64,000 bases of DNA from Stomorhina lunata. Taxonomy: Eukaryota; Arthropoda; Insecta; Diptera; Rhiniidae. The notes under the pieces were generated by a model. The model saw only the letters and a program-made list of their open reading frames with translations, was not told the origin of the DNA and ran no database searches. Both the position numbers and the translations under genes were made by a program. Of this stretch, positions 59,087 to 64,000 are shown one piece after another (positions within the stretch are counted from its first letter, which is position 1; every line of letters starts with the position of its first letter). Location: the NCBI GenBank assembly GCA_933228675.1, contig OW121742.1, forward strand, positions 106,098,940 to 106,162,939. The letters are read 5' to 3'.

Positions 59087-60024
59087 AAAAACTACATGTT
59101 TTTATTATTATATTTGAATAAAAATTCAACAAAACGTTCAAATAAACCTCTAATTACACTTTTATACAAATTAACCCTTGCGTATCCATGGGCTCAAAAT
59201 GGTTCTAGTTTTAAACTGACAAATATTTTTTTAGAAATTAACCCTAATAACCAGGGGAAAATTTACTTTTTATAAAAATTTTGTTAAAAATTTGCTTTTT
59301 ATAGGAATTTTTTCGAAAATTTACTTTTTATAGGAAATTTTTCAAAAATTTACTTTTATAGGAAATTTTTCAAAAATTTATATTTTTATAGAAATTTCCT
59401 ACAAAAAGTAAATTTTTGTAGGAAATTTTTTAAAAATTTACTCTATAGAAAATTTTTCAAAAATTTTACAGGAAATTTTAAAAAAAATTCCTATCAACAG
59501 CCAATTTTTGAAAAATTTCTTATAAAAAGTAAATTTTCGAATAATTTCCTTTAAATTTCCTATAAAAAGTAAATTTTTGAAAAATTTCCTATAAAAAGTA
59601 AATTTTTGAAAAATTTCCTATAAAAGTAAATTTTTGAAAAATTTCCTATAAAAAGTAAATTTTTGAAAAATTTCCTATAAAAGTAAATTTTTGAAAAATT
59701 TCCTATAAAAGTAAATTTTTGAAAAATTTCCTATAAAAAGTAAATTTTTAAAAAGGAAATTTTAAAAAATTTCTTATAAAAATAAAATTTTTAAAAATTT
59801 CTTAATAAAGTAAATTTTCCCCAGGTTATTTGAGGGTTAATTTCTAAAAAAATATGACAGAAAGAAGCTTTTGGAAGTATATTTTAGCACGCATATTATG
59901 CATATATAAGTAGTTATTTGTCAGTTTAAAACTAGAACCATTTTGAGCCCATGGGTAATTAAAGGCTTTTTTGAACGATTTGTTGAATTTTTATTCAAAT
60001 ATAATAATAAAAACATGTAGTTTT
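59087..60024. mobile_element. Foldback element with a minisatellite core
   Basis: The outer ends are AAAACTACATGTTTTTATT (59087) and its complement ending at 60024. The arms match inverted through 'tttgaataaaaattcaac', 'catgggctcaaaatggttct' and 'agttttaaactgacaaata'; the right arm carries an extra 85-bp stretch (about 59850-59930). The core (59275-59815) is a roughly 29-bp AT minisatellite that itself reverses sense near 59400-59500. The element ends about 370 bases before the start codon of the transposase gene at 60398. No clear target duplication was found. Confidence 0.8.
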
Positions 60025-60397
60025 CTCAATTTGTCGAAGAACTAAACATTTAATCGGGAAGCGCCATATCAAATTTTTTGATATTGATATTAGCAATCGG
60101 TAAGTAAAATTTAAAAAATCAAAAATCAAAAATTTTTGATTTTTTTCACTATTGTTGCTAGCTAAAAAGCCAAAATAATAGAAAATACTATGTATTTTAG
60201 CAACCAAAATAGTTTGAGCCATTTTATATAGCACCAACGATAGCTCGATATGTACTCGAAAAAATTTATATAAATTCATGTGATTATCTTGAAGTTTAAA
60301 AACCTTCTTTTTTGAAATATTTTTTTTTTTTACCGAACAATTATATAATATTAAAAAAAAAACTATTTATAAACTTTGTTTTTTTTCAGTTTATAAA

Positions 60398-63300
60398 ATG
60401 GTTGTCAATAATTATTTGTTAAATGAAATTTTAAAGAAAGAGCTTGTCATAGGCTTAAATGTTCAAACTCTTAAGTACTATGCCAACAACCCTTTTTTTA
60501 TCAAAGTTTTCGCTTATTATAACAAGAAACAACCCACTTGTTACAAATTAGCTAATAATGAAAAAAATCGAAAAATGATTTTGAAAAGGGTAAGTACAGT
60601 CATTTTAATAACGAGAAATCGATTTAAGTAAAACATCACAAACATTTGTTTGTTACTTAAGTCTATTTATAACTGTTTTAATGCAAACAATTTTCTTATA
60701 GTAGAATCACATAATTAAACATACACTTCCGCTTATCTGAATAGACTAACGTTTTATTTTTTCAAGCATGCTTAGGCTTTGGATTATAGAGCCACTAATA
60801 ACCCTTTTTTCTAAAAAAAAAAATAGAAAACATGTAGTGTTGATAAACTCAAACGAGTATGTAAAAAACAGTGAACCTATTCTGAAGAGCGGAAGTTGCT
60901 TATGAAATTTTTAGTTTTTGTAAGCAATTGCATTTGTTGTTTAAACAATATGAATTGAAATTATAAGAAAGTGGTTATAAATAATGAATTTTAAGTACTA
61001 AAATTTTTAATTTTTATTGCATAGGCTAAAGCAATAAGCAAAAAGTTGGAGGACCAAAAAAGTTTAGAAAATGTAAACATTTCTGTTAACTTTGAAACCC
61101 TCAACAATATGGAAAGTACCAGGGTTTGTATTAAAACAATTAAATTTGGAAGAATTATTTAATTTTTTTTTTAATTTAAAGGTAAATGATGCAACATTCA
61201 TTGATGAAATAATAGAGAAAGAAAAAATAGCCTTAGAAGCTCTTCTTTCTCTACAAGAAGTCGAAGAAGTGCCGATTAGAATTTTGACCGAGGGGGAACA
61301 GTGTGCTTTAAATATTCTCCTAAGTTTAAATGAGAACATGAAAGTAAGAATAATTTAGCCACCATATGTTATAAATATGTCTATTATTATATCAATATTT
61401 TTACTTTTTTAGGAAAATATGATACAACATTATGAAGAAACTCCAACTTTAAACAGAGTAGAAAACTCTACAGATGTTCTCCCAAGTCTTAACAAAACTG
61501 AAATGGTATTAGAAAAATTTTCTAATAAAATAATTAAGGATTTAAAATTAATATTAATAGATTTTGTTAACGATTTACCTAAATGTAATAAAACAGAAAA
61601 CTTAAATAAAAATAAAGAAGATAAAAAAAAATCTAATAACATATATTGCGTTAATTGTGATGCGAAGAAATCAATTTTTGATATTAGTAACGAAATTGAT
61701 AAGAATGTGGAAATTGGAAAAATGTTGTCACAAAGTGTTAAAAAAGATTCAAATTTGGACAAAACTCTTGATCCTTTTGAAACTGCAAGTAGTATCATAG
61801 ACGAAATTGATACTAATGTGGAAAATAGCCACAAAACTCACACATTTTTGTCACAAAGTAATAAAAAAGATTCAAATTTGGACAAAACTCTTGGCCCTTT
61901 TGAAACTACTAGTAGTACCATAGACGTGTCACAATTTCAAAGTTATCGGAAAAAACCTAATCCGAAAGAAAAAGTGAGCAAAAACGTCATCCGATTACCA
62001 GGAAAAGCTAATAAACAGACACGGGCATTTAAAACCAAAATTAATGATTGTTGTTTCAAAATAAATCCTGATTTGATTTTCAATGCTAAGGATGATCAAA
62101 AATTGAAATTAACTAAAAATAAATTTATTTTTGATGTAATCCGTCAAGAGTTTTTAAAAATAAATAATACATGCATTTTAGCATTTTACAACATAAAATT
62201 TTTAATTTCCGGTCTGCTAGTTTACGGTTATTGTAAGTTTCGCGATTGTTGCAAATATCGCTTTAAAATTAATTTGAAAGGTGATGTTGTCGTTTGTAGA
62301 ACTGGCAGCATTTTTCACGCAAAAGATGAAAAACACGTTGCACAAATCCGTGGGGTGGCACGCGCAATCACAAAAGAATCCTTAAAGGATAAAGGCGCTT
62401 ATATATATAGAAAAGAAAAAATTCTTGAAGCGGCGGATGAAATAGCGCAAAGTGGAAATTTTCAAAATATCCAAAAGCTATCGACGCTGCGAAAATGCAA
62501 ATCTGAAAGGAATTTTGATAATTTTTACGATCCTAATCCTTTCATTGATGTATATTTAATGCAGCAAAAATATTATAAAGGGTATGTACAGTATATTGCG
62601 TCTCCTTTAACAATACATTGTTGGGAGAAAAAAACTTTTGAAACCCTTAACGATAACTCTCAAATTTTGAAAGATGCGAACTACACAATTCATGTAGATG
62701 CGACTGGACAAAGTATCCGACAAATTGAATGTGCAGATAAGCGCATTTTAATATATAAAATTGTAATGAGAGTTAAAAAGTTTAAAATTATACTGCCAAT
62801 AGTGACCTCAATATTATCTCGCCATACGATGTCCGATATATGCTTTATATTTGAAAGATTAGAGCTATATTGCAAAGAGCATAAATTTAAGTGGCCATTT
62901 TTTCAAAGAGTTTGCACAGATGTAAGTTATGCATTATTTGGAGGAATATTAAAATGTTGTAATGGGCAAAATGTTTCCGATTACCTTAACAATTGCTTCA
63001 ATTATTTGGAAAATCCAAAAGAAACTGGTAGACCTAAAGTTTTAATACAATGGTGCAAAGCTCATTATATCCATATTATTTGTAAAGATTTAAATAACAA
63101 GATTGGAAAACATCATGTTTTAAGGCATTTTCTGAAAAGCGTTTTAACGTTAGCTTTTGACTTAAAAGCAATGTCAGAATGCAAGTGTTGGTTTAAAAAT
63201 ATCTTCACTGTTTTGCTCAGCCCATACAAAAATCACGAGTTTAAAGAAAGTTACAATATTTTAAAAAAAAGTGTACTTGAAATAAATGAAAGTGATTATG

Positions 63301-64000
63301 AAAATTTAAATGTATTGGATGATGAGGAAGATGAAAAAAATTTAGAGACAATAGCTTCTCGAAGTCCCTTTAAAAAAGTTTTTGAAAAAATTTTCAATAA
63401 TATATGCGAAAATTTCAAAAATGTAATTGTTAAAGGTGAAATCAATGAATTCTATAATGAAGACATATGTGGATTTATTGTCAAAAAATATTGTGCATAC
63501 CTACCAATGTGGACTAATATAATAGGTATTTTGGTAGATCCTTCTGGAGATCATATCAGTAATGCTCCAGTAGAATTTAATTTCTATTTACAAAAACATA
63601 TTCTTCTGAAGGATAAATCGGTTCGGCCGGGAGAGTTTATAAAAATTGACAGAAAAGACAATATGAGTACTTTAAAAGAACTAAGATTGCTTACTGGCAT
63701 GTTTGATATTGAAAATAAAAATATATCAGATCCTTCAAAAACCGAAAAACATGAAACAAATACTCTTATTCAAATATCTAAGGAACATGACTATGAATTA
63801 ATAGAATATTTGGAACCGGAAGAAAAGTGGGGAAAGAAGAATCCAAAAAGACAAAAAGCAATTAAGCCTAAAATGCTTTTAAACGCAAAAAAACCAAAAA
63901 AAATTATATCGAATCTTGAACCTATTCAAGACATTATAAAACAGGATTCAAATGATATGTCTCGCATTAAAAACGAACATACATATTGTGATCCAAAATT
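60398..64000 (+). CDS. MULE/NOF-type transposase, four exons, continues past the window edge
   Basis: Exons 60398-60589, 61025-61123, 61182-61343 and 61413 to the window end are each phase 0 with GT-AG introns of 435, 58 and 69 bases. The visible product is 1,013 residues with no stop in the last 862 codons; the NOF protein of Drosophila is about this long (120.7 kDa). Residues about 255-320 are a low-complexity region with a 41-codon direct duplication. A Cys-rich segment 'YGYCKFRDCCKYRF' (C425, C430, C431) resembles the zinc-binding region N-terminal to MULE cores. Catalytic candidates: D580 in 'YTIHVDATGQSIRQ', D654 in 'RVCTDVSYALFGG', and E740 in 'MSECKCWFKNIF'; C699 and H702 in 'QWCKAHYIHII' match the C/H motif between the second Asp and Glu. 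The C-terminal 'YLPMWTNII' and 'SNAPVEFNFYLQKHILL' also fit the family. Intact; either a live element or a domesticated copy. Confidence 0.85.

Noticed and set aside
61064..61834. Minus-strand open frames opposite the NOF-like gene
   Set aside because: Antisense to exons 2-4 of the transposase, which join in phase and carry catalytic motifs.

Overview
The window is an AT-rich, intron-containing, repeat-dense eukaryotic region. It most likely comes from a higher fly: the three recognisable host genes are orthologues of Drosophila genes, introns are short with GTAAGT-type donors, polyglutamine is encoded by mixed CAA/CAG runs, and the transposon families are typical of Diptera. A calyptrate (blow fly-like) source is my inference; the sequence does not name the species.

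Host genes: Cut8 (minus strand, 27972-29871, two exons), a nuclear proteasome tethering factor; Pex16 (plus strand, 33177-34294, two exons), a peroxisome membrane biogenesis protein; and Ptip (minus strand, 36644-46804, six exons, about 2,604 codons), a BRCT and polyglutamine scaffold of the Trr-type H3K4 methyltransferase complex. A small two-exon minus-strand gene (53440-54410) encodes an Arg-Gly-repeat protein of 141 residues. A possible Cys-rich membrane protein has exons at 9563-9688 and 22059-22180, separated by a 12.4-kb transposon-filled interval.

Mobile and repeat DNA dominates the rest. 1-9.5 kb: foldback sequence, a dispersed hairpin-headed repeat, a 31-bp minisatellite and a non-LTR retrotransposon 3' end. 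10-19 kb: a graveyard of non-LTR (LINE) fragments in both orientations, one of them cut by an 854-bp foldback element with a 9-bp target duplication. 19-21.5 kb: a broken DD41D-type Tc1/mariner element inside a minisatellite. 22.9-27.3 kb: a satellite with a 115-bp monomer and a six-monomer higher-order repeat. 47-53 kb: two minisatellites and a very homogeneous 158-bp tandem array. 55-60 kb: a diverged tandem array with a four-monomer period, and two large foldback structures.

The most notable item is at the right edge (60398 to beyond 64000): an intact four-exon gene whose 1,013 visible residues carry a MULE/NOF-type transposase with D, D and E candidates. Its main exon is uninterrupted for 2,588 bases and runs off the window. 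It lies just downstream of a roughly 0.9-kb foldback structure built on an AT minisatellite. With the foldback element at 17.8 kb (9-bp target duplication), this suggests an FB-NOF-like transposon system in this genome.
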